A DNA stretch of 48,133 bases from Nostoc sp. WHI (GTDB lineage: Bacteria > Cyanobacteriota > Cyanobacteriia > Cyanobacteriales > Nostocaceae). The notes under the pieces are model-generated. The model was not told where the DNA came from and searched no databases. It worked only from the letters and a program-made list of their open reading frames with translations. The stretch spans positions 1 to 48,133 of the forward strand of contig NZ_WBKM01000247.1 of assembly GCF_015714725.1 (NCBI RefSeq), in the 5' to 3' direction. Shown piece by piece: positions 27,030 to 35,210 of this stretch. Every line of letters starts with the position of its first letter. Positions within the stretch are counted from its first letter, which is position 1. The translations under genes and the position numbers were made by a program.

Positions 27030-27173
27030 TCAAATCTCTGCGTTCCTTTGCGTTTGTAAAATACCACTCACCACAATATAAATTAACCAAGTCAGGGTAA
27101 TTGCTCCCTGCACTGCTGCCAACACCCAAACTTGCACCCATAAAATATTAAGATGAGATTTTGAGGTATTCAT
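27030..27173 (-). CDS. Possible 47-residue single-helix membrane protein
   Basis: A short frame, ATG at 27173 to TGA at 27030, encodes 47 residues: a polar start (M-N-T-S-K-S-H-L-N), a hydrophobic helix of about 28 residues rich in Val, Leu, Trp and Ala (V-W-V-L-A-A-V-Q-G-A-I-T-L-T-W-L-I-Y-I-V-V), and a polar Gln/Arg tail. This is the form of many small cyanobacterial membrane subunits. It lies downstream of moeB on the same strand, beyond a hairpin. The coding case rests on the clean helix-plus-polar-ends pattern; the ribosome binding site is weak. Its last codons run into CTTTGCG-type repeat DNA. Confidence 0.45.
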   Translation of the reverse strand: MNTSKSHLNILWVQVWVLAAVQGAITLTWLIYIVVSGILQTQRNAEI

Positions 27174-27200
27174 GACATAGGATTTTGCCTTATATAAAGG

Positions 27201-27243
27201 CGCAAAGACGCAAAGAAATCTTTGTGTTCTTCGCGTCTTTGCG
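27201..27243 (-). terminator. Inverted repeat after moeB
   Basis: CGCAAAGACGC (27201-27211) pairs perfectly with GCGTCTTTGCG (27233-27243). The spacer itself contains AAAGA/TCTTT and can extend the structure. It sits 8 bp past the moeB stop and is built from the CTTTGCG repeat family, so it could serve as terminator or be only a repeat. Confidence 0.6.
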
Positions 27244-27251
27244 GTTAGTTT

Positions 27252-28424
27252 TTAATACTCTGGAACTGACGAATCGATTTCTCGACTCCAAGCGGTAATT
27301 CCGCCTTTGACATTCGTCCCGACAATTCCAGATTCTTTGAGAATGGCGAGGGCTTTTGCCGATCGCCCGCCTAACTTACAATGAGCAATTAAGCGGTGAC
27401 CGTTCAATATTTCCTTCACTTTAGCAACGCCATTGCCATTTTCAATCTCTGGTAAAGGCACCAACACTGAACCAGGAATCTTAGCAATGTCGTACTCATG
27501 GGGGTTGCGGACATCCAGCAGTACAAAATCTTTTGCACCACTATCCAGCAACTCCTTCAAATCCTTAACAGTCATTTCTGGACTTTCCATCTGCTGTTTT
27601 GCCTCCTCTGCCTTCGCTTGTGGAATTCCGCAGAATTGTTCGTAGTCTATCAGCTTTTCAATCACTGGGCGAATCGGGTTAGGACGCAGCTTCAATTCCC
27701 GAAATTTCATTTCTAAGGCGTTGTATAATAGCAACCGTCCACTGAGAGTGTTACCTTGCCTCATAATGATTTTGACAGTTTCCGTTGCTTGGATTAAACC
27801 AATAATTCCTGGCAAAATTCCTAATACGCCACCTTCTGCACAAGAAGGAACCATTCCTGGTGGTGGTGGTTCTGGGAAAAGGTCACGATAGTTGGGGCCA
27901 TCTTCGTAGTTAAATACAGTAGCTTGCCCTTCAAAGCGGAAAATTGAACCGTAGACGTTGGGCTTGTTTAGCAATACGCAGGCGTCGTTAACTAGATACC
28001 TGGTGGGAAAGTTATCGGTGCCATCCACCACGATATCGTAAGGTTGGAGGATTTCTAGGGCGTTTTCTGAACTCAGGCGAGTTTCGTATAAATCAACCTG
28101 GCAATAGGGGTTAATCTCGTGAATCCGGTTTTTTGCTGATTCAATCTTGGGTTTACCCACCCAGGATGTACCGTGGATTACTTGGCGTTGCAGGTTGGAA
28201 GTATCAACAACATCGAAATCCACAATCCCGATGCGTCCAACACCCGCCGCCGCCAGATATAAAAGTAGTGGTGCACCTAATCCACCTGTACCGATACACA
28301 GTACACTGGCAGCTTTCAGGCGTTTCTGTCCTTCCATTCCCACTTCCGGCAAAATCAGGTGTCGGGAGTAGCGTTCGTAATCGTCTTTGGTTAACTGAAT
28401 TTCATCCAGATTGGGATTTAACAT
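27252..28424 (-). CDS. moeB: MoeB/MoeZ-type sulfur-carrier adenylyltransferase with rhodanese domain
   Basis: A 390-residue E1-like enzyme. Residues about 15-270 are the ThiF/MoeB adenylation domain: Y-S-R-H-L-I-L-P-E, nucleotide loop G-T-G-G-L-G-A-P (45-52), N-L-Q-R-Q (77-81), T-D-N-F-P-T-R and conserved Cys195 in P-S-C-A-E-G-G. Residues about 285-390 form a rhodanese domain with Cys349 (H-C-K-L-G-G-R). It would adenylate the C-terminal Gly-Gly of small sulfur carriers such as MoaD and then pass sulfur to them. The zinc-binding CxxC pairs of E. coli MoeB are absent: N-Y-R-D (178-181) replaces C-Y-R-C, as in mycobacterial MoeZ. A JAMM-protease remnant lies directly upstream, which fits the usual cyanobacterial pairing of these genes. 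Confidence 0.92.
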   Translation of the reverse strand: MLNPNLDEIQLTKDDYERYSRHLILPEVGMEGQKRLKAASVLCIGTGGLGAPLLLYLAAAGVGRIGIVDFDVVDTSNLQRQVIHGTSWVGKPKIESAKNRIHEINPYCQVDLYETRLSSENALEILQPYDIVVDGTDNFPTRYLVNDACVLLNKPNVYGSIFRFEGQATVFNYEDGPNYRDLFPEPPPPGMVPSCAEGGVLGILPGIIGLIQATETVKIIMRQGNTLSGRLLLYNALEMKFRELKLRPNPIRPVIEKLIDYEQFCGIPQAKAEEAKQQMESPEMTVKDLKELLDSGAKDFVLLDVRNPHEYDIAKIPGSVLVPLPEIENGNGVAKVKEILNGHRLIAHCKLGGRSAKALAILKESGIVGTNVKGGITAWSREIDSSVPEY

Positions 28425-29170
28425 GACATTTATGATGTGGAAGAGCGGGAATATTAATCCTATCGAAAAATGATATCTGTCTGAAAATTAAGCTGTTAAA
28501 TTATATTTTCAATTGTCTCTGCTTGGAACTGATGATGAGCATCAAGGCTCCAGCTTCGCCGTTTTCGACGTTAACTATTATATACGAGTATCCTTGCCAA
28601 GGGTATAGGCGATCGCATTTGCCCCACACTCATTAGTCTTCTTTATAAGTACTTCAGGCATCTCCAAAGAATTGACTATCATCAAAGTATGAAAAACAGA
28701 GAAATAGTAGCAGTATTTTATACAGTTATCTCTAGTCATGTAAAGAATACGCAAACTTATGTCTTTAAGCATAGACATCTAAGTAAATATTCTGTATATT
28801 GTTATTATAAGGTTATTTATATGTTCCCTATTTTCAAGCTAAACACCCGAAGGGCAATAGCCAAGCTATTGATCGCAAAAATTGAGAAAAGCCCGAAGCA
28901 GGCTATTTTCAAACATCCACACGCTCGTAAATTTGTACAGTTCCTAAGACTTACATATAGTCCTAGATAATTTGGATAAGTATTACATGCAAGCTAGTTA
29001 AGATAGCGAATCTTTAGGAAAAACTGCTAACCCTCAACGGTGACGTTAAAACCATATCGAAGTTGAAAGCCTCAACTCTCGGCTAGTTCACTGTGCCTTA
29101 AAACAGCACTAACAACAGATTGAGAACTGAAGTTACTGAAAACATCAATAATTTAGGTAGGTAGAAAGTT
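28425..29170. other. Intergenic region with gene remnant
   Basis: About 745 bases. 28505-28619 is a decayed fragment of the JAMM gene (listed separately). Between 28821 and 28970 a plus-strand frame (ATG TTC CCT...) could encode a basic 49-residue peptide preceded by AAGG. I give it low weight because nothing in it is recognisable. The 100 bases before 29171 include the RTX gene promoter region and GGTAGG, a likely ribosome binding site. Confidence 0.45.
28505..28619 (-). pseudogene. Remnant of JAMM/M67 metallopeptidase gene 3' end
   Basis: This stretch aligns with 32190-32330, the 3' end of the intact M67 gene, in the same orientation. A 20-base core, ACTATTATATACGAGTATCC, is identical and continues through TTGCCAAG; flanking positions differ by scattered substitutions. 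A 16-base deletion relative to the intact copy breaks the frame. Similarity stops near 28619. It lies directly upstream of moeB, where an intact JAMM gene would be expected. Confidence 0.8.
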
Positions 29171-31969
29171 ATGGCAAATATCAATGGCACGAATGGTAAT
29201 GATTATCTATATGGCACACCGGGCAATGACCTCATTAAAGGCTTAGGAGGTGATGATTACCTATATGGGAATTTTTATTACTATGATCCCCGTAATGGGT
29301 ATTATGATGACCCATATCTGAATGGGGGCAATGACACCCTAGATGGTGATTATGGTAATGATTTTCTTTATGCCTCCTATTCTATAGGGACAAATAATCT
29401 TAAGGGTGGAAGCGGGTCTGATTATTTAGATATTTCCTACTCTTCTGGGAATAATATTTTAGATGGTGGCTCTGAAAATGATTCCCTTGCTGCCTCCTAT
29501 TCTACAGGGAAAAATACTCTCAAGGGTGGAAGTGGGTCTGATAATTTAGATATTTCCGTTTCTTCTGGGAATAATATTTTAGACGGTGGCTCTGAGAGTG
29601 ATTTCCTTGATGCTTCTGCCTCTGCTGGAAATAATACCCTCTCTGGAGGTGCAGGAAATGACATCCTTAGTATTAATTACTCTACTGGTAACAATACGGT
29701 TTCAGGTGGATCAGGAGATGATTCTTTTTCCGCCTATGAAGTTCAAGGCAGAAATACTCTCAATGGAGAGTCTGGTAATGACTCCTTTTATTTTAGTGCT
29801 TCATATACAGCCCCTTCTTCCTTAGTGACTCAAACGGTAGATGGGGGAATAGGTGATGATTTGTTGTCTGTCGATTACACCTATGCTACTACTACTAACG
29901 GAATCACTTCGACTTTCAACGCTAGTACCAAAAAAGGCTTGATTACAGTTGGGACGAATCGGGTTAGCTACAAAAATATCGAACGATTAAACATCACAGG
30001 TACAGCCTATAATGACTTGATTGTAGGCACAAGTGGTAATGATACGCTGGATGGGGGAAGAGGTGATGACACCCTCGATGGTGGAACAGGTGATGATTTG
30101 TTGTCTGTCGATTACACCTACACTACTAGCGGAATCACTTCGACTTTTAACGCTAGTAATAACCAAGGCTTGATTACAGATGGGACGAATCGGGCTAGCT
30201 ACAAAAATATCGAACGATTAAATATCACAGGTACAGCCTACGATGACTTGATTGTGGGGAACGATGGCAACGATTCTCTCTACGGGGGCAGTAGTGGCAA
30301 TGATACGATTATTGGCGGTCAGGGTAACGATTACTTAAATGCTACCTCTGCAATAGGCGATAACTTCCTCGATGGTGGTTTTGGTAATGATAACTTAAAT
30401 GCTACCTCTGCAACAGGCAATAACACCCTCGATGGTGGTTTTGGTAATGATAACTTAAATGCTACCTCTGCAACAGGCAATAACACCCTCAACGGTGGTT
30501 TTGGTAATGATAACTTAAATGCTACCTCTGCAACAGGTGATAACTTCTTCGATAGTGGCGATGGCAATGATTACTTAATTGTTGACAATTCAACAGGCAA
30601 TAACTTCCTCGATGGTGGCGATGGCGACGATTACTTTAGTGCAGGTAGCGCATCAGGTAATAACACACTCAACGGTGCTGCTGGTAACGATACCTTCAAT
30701 ATTAACTATTCAACAGGTAATAACTTTCTCGATGGTGGCGATGGCAATGATTCTCTTACTGCCTCTGGCTATTTCAATCAAAGCTACACCGCATCTGGCA
30801 ATAACACCTTCAACGGTGGTGCTGGTGATGATTACTTAAATGTTGACAATTCAATAGGCGATAACACTCTCAACGGAGGCGATGGTAATGATATTTTCAG
30901 CATTGACAATTCAGGAGGTAATAATCTACTGAATGGAGATGATGGCAATGACTCCTTCTCTTTCAGGGCATCATATATTGCCCCCTCTTCTGTATTGACT
31001 CAAACAGTAAATGGAGGAACAGGTGACGATTTATTATCTGTCAATTATTACAATGCTAATTACTATACAGGGGGGATCATTTCAACTTTCAATGCTACTA
31101 CTGACCAAGGATCAATTACGGTAGGTCCCAATGAGATTAGCTACGAGAATATCGAAAGATTAAACATCGATGGTACAGCCTACGATGACTTGATTGTGGG
31201 GAGCAATGGCAACGATTCTCTCGGGGGCTATTATGGCAATGATACGATTATTGGCGGCCAGGGTAATGATCGCTTGATTGTTGAGTTTTCATCAGGCGAT
31301 AACCTACTGGATGGAGGTGATGGCGCTGATTATCTCACTGCCTATGGCTCTGCCTTCAAGTACCGTGGCGAGTTTTTTCTTGATGCTATCTCTGGTAATA
31401 ACACCCTTAATGGTGGCGCTGGTGATGATACCTTAAATATTAACTACTCAATTGGCAATAACCTACTCGATGGTGGCGATGGCAATGATTCTCTTACTGC
31501 CTCTGGCGATAGCTCGGTATACTCTTCTTATGGAGTTTATACTGTTTCTGGCAATAACACCCTTAACGGTGGTGCTGGTGACGATTACTTGAATGTTGAC
31601 TACTCATCAGGCAATAATCTGCTGCTTGGGGGCGATGGGAACGACATACTGATAGGCGGCAGCAACGGTTTTGATACCTTTGCTTTCAATAGTTTTAATG
31701 AAGGCATAGATACTATCTATAGCTATGGTGGACTAATTCAAGTATCGTCCACTGGCTTTAGTGGCGGTTTATCACTAGGTTCACTCTCATCTGAGCAGTT
31801 TACCATCGGAACATCTGCAATCACAAGCAATCAACGATTTATCTATGACAACGTTACAGGTGCATTGTTCTTTGACCAAGATGGCAGTGTGGGTGCATTT
31901 AGTCAGGTTAAATTTGCACAAATAGGATTTGAATGGTCACTTACCGAAAACAATTTTGTGGTTGTTTAA
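29171..31969 (+). CDS. Secreted RTX-type calcium-binding repeat protein
   Basis: A 932-residue protein with no N-terminal signal peptide, made almost wholly of Gly/Asp/Asn-rich repeats related to the hemolysin G-G-x-G-x-D-x-L motif, which binds Ca2+ in parallel beta-roll turns. The dominant unit is about 20 residues (G-N-N-T-L-D-G-G-x-G-N-D-x-L-x-x-x-S-x-T). Three larger modules (near residues 230-290, 320-370 and 640-695) share D-L-L-S-V-D-Y, I-T-S-T-F-N-A-S and I-E-R-L-N-I-T-G-T-A-Y. The last 90 residues, without repeats and ending in N-N-F-V-V-V, look like a type I secretion signal region. It is probably exported by an ABC-type I system encoded elsewhere. No enzymatic domain is visible, so a surface-layer, adhesin or matrix role is inference. 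GGTAGG precedes the ATG. Confidence 0.88.
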   Translation: MANINGTNGNDYLYGTPGNDLIKGLGGDDYLYGNFYYYDPRNGYYDDPYLNGGNDTLDGDYGNDFLYASYSIGTNNLKGGSGSDYLDISYSSGNNILDGGSENDSLAASYSTGKNTLKGGSGSDNLDISVSSGNNILDGGSESDFLDASASAGNNTLSGGAGNDILSINYSTGNNTVSGGSGDDSFSAYEVQGRNTLNGESGNDSFYFSASYTAPSSLVTQTVDGGIGDDLLSVDYTYATTTNGITSTFNASTKKGLITVGTNRVSYKNIERLNITGTAYNDLIVGTSGNDTLDGGRGDDTLDGGTGDDLLSVDYTYTTSGITSTFNASNNQGLITDGTNRASYKNIERLNITGTAYDDLIVGNDGNDSLYGGSSGNDTIIGGQGNDYLNATSAIGDNFLDGGFGNDNLNATSATGNNTLDGGFGNDNLNATSATGNNTLNGGFGNDNLNATSATGDNFFDSGDGNDYLIVDNSTGNNFLDGGDGDDYFSAGSASGNNTLNGAAGNDTFNINYSTGNNFLDGGDGNDSLTASGYFNQSYTASGNNTFNGGAGDDYLNVDNSIGDNTLNGGDGNDIFSIDNSGGNNLLNGDDGNDSFSFRASYIAPSSVLTQTVNGGTGDDLLSVNYYNANYYTGGIISTFNATTDQGSITVGPNEISYENIERLNIDGTAYDDLIVGSNGNDSLGGYYGNDTIIGGQGNDRLIVEFSSGDNLLDGGDGADYLTAYGSAFKYRGEFFLDAISGNNTLNGGAGDDTLNINYSIGNNLLDGGDGNDSLTASGDSSVYSSYGVYTVSGNNTLNGGAGDDYLNVDYSSGNNLLLGGDGNDILIGGSNGFDTFAFNSFNEGIDTIYSYGGLIQVSSTGFSGGLSLGSLSSEQFTIGTSAITSNQRFIYDNVTGALFFDQDGSVGAFSQVKFAQIGFEWSLTENNFVVV
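30301..30540 (+). repeat. 60-bp tandem repeat within RTX gene
   Basis: Successive 60-bp blocks at 30301, 30361, 30421 and 30481 each encode a 20-residue unit. Blocks two to four differ at only a few bases and share GGTTTTGGTAATGATAAC and AATGCTACCTCTGCAA; the first is more diverged. Near-identity at silent sites points to recent slippage or unequal recombination. Confidence 0.92.
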
Positions 31970-32123
31970 TCGTGATTCGTATTCCATAAATCAGCAGCAG
32001 AGGAAGATAGCGAAGTGCTTAATTAGCTATTTTCAGGTAAATAGACCACGCAGGGGTACATAAATAATTGCTCATGCGTGTCAAATTAAGCCCCGCTGAA
32101 GCTCATTTGTGGCTATACAAACT

Positions 32124-32145
32124 CAAGTCCGCCTAGGCGGACTTG
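32124..32145. repeat. Perfect 22-bp palindrome
   Basis: CAAGTCCGCCT is followed directly by its reverse complement AGGCGGACTTG with no spacer. It lies in the 206-bp gap between the convergent RTX and JAMM genes. It could act as a terminator for either transcript or be a repeat unit. Confidence 0.75.
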
Positions 32146-32175
32146 GGAAACAAAGGATTAAGCCTCTTCTGAGTA

Positions 32176-32640
32176 TTATAAATTAGGAATTATTTCAATT
32201 GCCTCTGCTTGAAACTGATGATGATGGTCAAGGCTCCAACTTCGGAGTTCTCCGGCTTTACCGTTTTGGACGGAAACTATTATATACGAGTATCCTTGCC
32301 AAGCATAGAGGCGATCGCATTCTGAGGGTATAGCAGGATGATCCGGGTGGGAGTGAAAAATGCCGATAATGTTCAGTGAGCGATCGCGTGCTTGCTTTTG
32401 TGTTTCTAGCATAACTTGAGGTGCGATCGCATATTGCCGTTTTTTACTTTCTGCTGTGCGTTCCCCTGGGAAATCAGCAGCCGCTTCTGTATTCCAGACA
32501 TTTTCTGTTAGCATGACTTCTACCACAATTTTGCTTTCACTAGCCAGATAGCCTAAAATAATCCCGCAGCACTCGTCTGGGTAGGTGCTTTCGGCATGAG
32601 TGCGGATAGTTTGCAACTGTTCTTGGCTAAGTTGGATCAT
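32176..32640 (-). CDS. M67 family (JAMM/MPN) metallopeptidase
   Basis: A 154-residue single-domain JAMM zinc protease. All ligands are present: Glu23 (D-E-C-C-G), His96 and His98 (F-H-S-H-P), Ser106 and Asp109 (A-I-P-S-E-C-D). Bacterial members (Mec+ type) cleave residues from the C-terminus of ubiquitin-like sulfur carriers such as CysO or MoaD relatives, and often sit next to MoeB/MoeZ. Here moeB is 3.8 kb away, on the same strand, behind a decayed copy of this gene's 3' end, suggesting that a former JAMM-moeB pair was split. It is convergent with the RTX gene. Confidence 0.9.
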   Translation of the reverse strand: MIQLSQEQLQTIRTHAESTYPDECCGIILGYLASESKIVVEVMLTENVWNTEAAADFPGERTAESKKRQYAIAPQVMLETQKQARDRSLNIIGIFHSHPDHPAIPSECDRLYAWQGYSYIIVSVQNGKAGELRSWSLDHHHQFQAEAIEIIPNL

Positions 32641-32756
32641 GTCTGCGTTGGTAATTTTGGCAACCTAACATCGCCACGCACTGACTTTATCTTTATCATA
32701 GTATGGGTGTAGCCTAATCCAGGCGATCGCAGCGATCAATAGTTATAGGGATAATT

Positions 32757-32860
32757 ATGGAACGAGCATTTTTAGTACCAAAGTCATCCTGCAAAACTTG
32801 GAAAACCTCAGCAAATCTACTGGATTGTCTCTAACCAACAACAATTTTGTGATTGTTTAA
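32757..32860 (+). pseudogene. Remnant of an RTX protein gene 3' end
   Basis: In one frame this reads G-T-S-I-F-S-T-K-V-I-L-Q-N then S-T-G-L-S-L-T-N-N-N-F-V-I-V and TAA (32858-32860), matching in style and last residues the RTX gene end E-N-N-F-V-V-V. The DNA CAATTTTGTG(A/G)TTGTTTAATC plus GTGATT is shared across both stop codons. No start or repeats precede it. Confidence 0.65.
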
Positions 32861-32956
32861 TCGTGATTAGTGGTTCATTTCTTTAGGCAAGTATTGCGAG
32901 GTGCTGAAAATATTACCTCGCATTTGATGAATCATATCATGTCCGGCTTAATACTT

Positions 32957-33098
32957 ATGTCATTGCGAGGGTCGCGCGGCAATCCCAAAGCCTTGCGATT
33001 GCAACTCTTAGAGACGCTGCGCGAACATGCCGCTTCTCTACGAGACGCAAGCGCGTAGCTTGCTTCTCCGAAGGAGTACGTTACATTCGCAATGACAT
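32957..33098. mobile_element. 142-bp MITE-like element with 12-bp perfect terminal inverted repeats
   Basis: ATGTCATTGCGA (32957-32968) and TCGCAATGACAT (33087-33098) are exact inverted copies. The interior holds GAGACGCTGCGCGAACATG, CGAGACGCAAGCGCGTAGC and CCGAAGGAGTACG, the same modules seen at 115-228 and 18896-19060. There is no coding capacity. It resembles a non-autonomous miniature element or a dispersed structured repeat. Confidence 0.65.
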
Positions 33099-33138
33099 AT
33101 CGTAAGTGATTTGCCGAACTTGATATCACTGGAATTAG

Positions 33139-34464
33139 CTAAAGTTGATTCCGCGCTTTGAGTTGCAGATATCGGTCAACCAACTGATCGGCAATTTGAT
33201 TTGCTGGTGCATCTAGTACTAATACACCTTTTTGTTTCAACTGAGCAAATGCTACTTGTCGTTGCATTAATAAATCGAGTGCCACTGCACGAGCATAAGC
33301 ACCTGTAACATCATCTGTGAAGGTGTGCGCCAGACGATCAACTTGCGGATCTCGTAGAGTCACGCAAAATGGCAAATAGCGAGGCGCTAGCTTGGAGAGT
33401 GCCGCGAGGAGTTCTGTAGAGGCGGTAACATCAACTAAGTCGGTAATCACCACTACCAGCGCCCTCCGAGTTTGTCGCTGCACAACATTTGTTACTGCCC
33501 CCAAATAATCAGATTCAAATAATACTGGTTGAATCGGAGTTAGGCGATCAATTAGCTGACTCAAATGATGTTGACCGCGTTCTGGGGGTATCCACGTATG
33601 CATCTGGCGATCAAATACACCAACACCGATGCGATCGCCTCGATGTAAACCTGCCAAAGCTAAGGATAAGGTTGCATTCAAACCCCAATCAAATCGCTGC
33701 AAACCCTGCACTTTTGCTGTCATCAACCTGCCGCGATCGAGTAATATCAGTAAAGTTTGCTCCTGTTCTGGTTCCAGAACCCTTATTAATGGCATTGCAT
33801 TACCATAAGCACCAACTCGCCGAGCTGTAGCTTTCCAATCAATAAACCGCAAATCGTCACCAGTGCGATAGTTTCGCAGTTCAGCAAACTCTGTACCAAT
33901 ACCCGTTTGACGAGCTTGGCGCATTGATCCCGATGATTGCAGTGTCAGACGAATTGTAAGCGATCGCAATCCCACTAAATCAGGATAAACTTTCACTGGC
34001 AGACTTTGGGGAATTTGCCAATCATCCCAAGCTAATCCCCAAAATCCCAGCTGACGAACTTGAATATTTCCCCAAGGAAACTCTCCGCGCTGCGTCGGGT
34101 GGACAGTATACGTTAATTCCTGAGTGCTGTTCCGGGGAATGATGGCGCTAAGTTCAGGCGCAGACACGCCAAACCCTGTGGGGTAATAGTCACGGATTTG
34201 AATTTGAGCGTTGGTATTTTCCGATGTTACTTTTAATACAACTAAATTATCTCGCCCAATTGATAATCGTGGCGGTAATTCGCGGATAATTTGTACGCGA
34301 GAACGTTGCACCCACAAACCATCTATAACCATTAATAGGAGAACTACGGCATCAAATAGCAAAGTGATGGCGATCGCTGCTCTAATGGTAAGAAATAAGG
34401 ATAGGATCGGAACAATCACTATACCCAAAACCAACAATAAATAAACTCGTCTGGAAGGAACCAT
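33139..34464 (-). CDS. DUF58 domain protein (MoxR-associated)
   Basis: A 441-residue protein with two adjacent N-terminal membrane helices (about 8-25 and 29-47), a beta-rich periplasm-like or cytoplasmic middle, and the DUF58 signature R-T-G-D-D-L-R-F-I-D-W-K-A-T-A-R (about residues 200-215). A von-Willebrand-A-like region follows (L-L-I-L-L-D-R-G-R, then V-V-V-I-T-D-L-V-D). DUF58 proteins normally work with MoxR AAA ATPases in assembling or maturing envelope or enzyme complexes; the exact target is unknown. The partner moxR gene lies 747 bp upstream on the same strand, with one opposite-strand gene between them. Confidence 0.88.
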   Translation of the reverse strand: MVPSRRVYLLLVLGIVIVPILSLFLTIRAAIAITLLFDAVVLLLMVIDGLWVQRSRVQIIRELPPRLSIGRDNLVVLKVTSENTNAQIQIRDYYPTGFGVSAPELSAIIPRNSTQELTYTVHPTQRGEFPWGNIQVRQLGFWGLAWDDWQIPQSLPVKVYPDLVGLRSLTIRLTLQSSGSMRQARQTGIGTEFAELRNYRTGDDLRFIDWKATARRVGAYGNAMPLIRVLEPEQEQTLLILLDRGRLMTAKVQGLQRFDWGLNATLSLALAGLHRGDRIGVGVFDRQMHTWIPPERGQHHLSQLIDRLTPIQPVLFESDYLGAVTNVVQRQTRRALVVVITDLVDVTASTELLAALSKLAPRYLPFCVTLRDPQVDRLAHTFTDDVTGAYARAVALDLLMQRQVAFAQLKQKGVLVLDAPANQIADQLVDRYLQLKARNQL

Positions 34465-34600
34465 TTTTTAAAGCGAGAAGTTAGGAATTAGATATAAGGG
34501 ACTTCCAAATAAAAAATATCCCAGTGATCAACTAACGATACAATCACTATATAGATTTATTACTGCCATCAATAGCAAATAATTATTAATTTGCACAATC

Positions 34601-35146
34601 ATGAATAGCAAAACTAAATTCTCGACTTTTGTCACCGTCACGCTGGCAGTTTCTTCTCTGACTGTCAGCACAGTTGTAGGACAGTCAAAACTAACGAACC
34701 AGTCAAAACTGTTTATCAACGGCATCGGCCCAGTACGAGTTGGCATGACTGTCCCCCAAGCGGCAAAAGCTGCTGGTACTCAGCTAGTGGGTGATCCACC
34801 AAATAACAATTGCTATTATGTTAAGCCACAAAATGAACCCAAAAATCTTTCATTCATGGTAACAGGAGGTCGCATTTCTAGAATAGACGTGCGGCAAAAT
34901 ACTCAGATTACTACACTCAAAGGTGCAAAAATTAGCGACACCGAAGCGCAAATCAAGTCCCTTTACCCAGGAAAGATTGAAGTCACATCCCATAAATATG
35001 TCAAAGACGGACATTATCTAACTTTCGTCCCAAAAGACCGCGATGATCAGAACTATCGTCTAGTCTTCGAGACTGATGGTAAGATTGTCACTAAGTTGAG
35101 AGCGGGTAAATTGCCGGAAGCCGAATATGTTGAAGGCTGTTCTTAA
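34601..35146 (+). CDS. Secreted protein of unknown function
   Basis: A 181-residue protein with a Sec-type signal peptide (K-x-K-F then a hydrophobic core; cleavage probably after about residue 28). The mature part is a compact domain with F-I-N-G-I-G-P-V-R-V-G-M-T-V-P-Q-A-A, a pattern seen in small secreted domains of unknown function. Two Cys (about 72 and 180) could form a disulfide. I cannot name the family. It is encoded opposite to, and between, the DUF58 and MoxR genes. Confidence 0.72.
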   Translation: MNSKTKFSTFVTVTLAVSSLTVSTVVGQSKLTNQSKLFINGIGPVRVGMTVPQAAKAAGTQLVGDPPNNNCYYVKPQNEPKNLSFMVTGGRISRIDVRQNTQITTLKGAKISDTEAQIKSLYPGKIEVTSHKYVKDGHYLTFVPKDRDDQNYRLVFETDGKIVTKLRAGKLPEAEYVEGCS

Positions 35147-35210
35147 TTTAAAGGTTTTGAAATTACGCAAAATCATTTTCATGCCTGAATTCAGCAACGC
35201 CAGAATTTTT

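Larger units (their letters stand above)
32641..33138. other. Intergenic region: RTX gene remnant and repeat element
   Basis: About 500 bases. 32757-32860 is a decayed RTX 3' end and 32957-33098 a short element with terminal inverted repeats (both listed separately). The rest includes the M67 gene promoter region and HIP1 sites. Small frames at 32870 and 32932 fall within the repeat and are not supported. Confidence 0.55.

Noticed and set aside
27252..28424. Loss of zinc-binding cysteines in MoeB as a possible defect
   Set aside because: The same N-Y-R-D replacement is normal in the MoeZ-type subgroup, so it is a family feature and not damage.
28689..28970. 93-codon plus-strand frame between moeB and the RTX gene
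   Set aside because: The first half is random-looking. Only the last 49 codons from 28821 have a weak ribosome binding site, and no conserved feature is visible.
30331..30567. Minus-strand repetitive frame opposite the RTX repeats
   Set aside because: It is open only because the 60-bp repeat on the other strand lacks stops in that frame.
32870..33129. Two overlapping small frames on opposite strands
   Set aside because: Both lie within the inverted-repeat element, and their translations reflect its palindromic modules.
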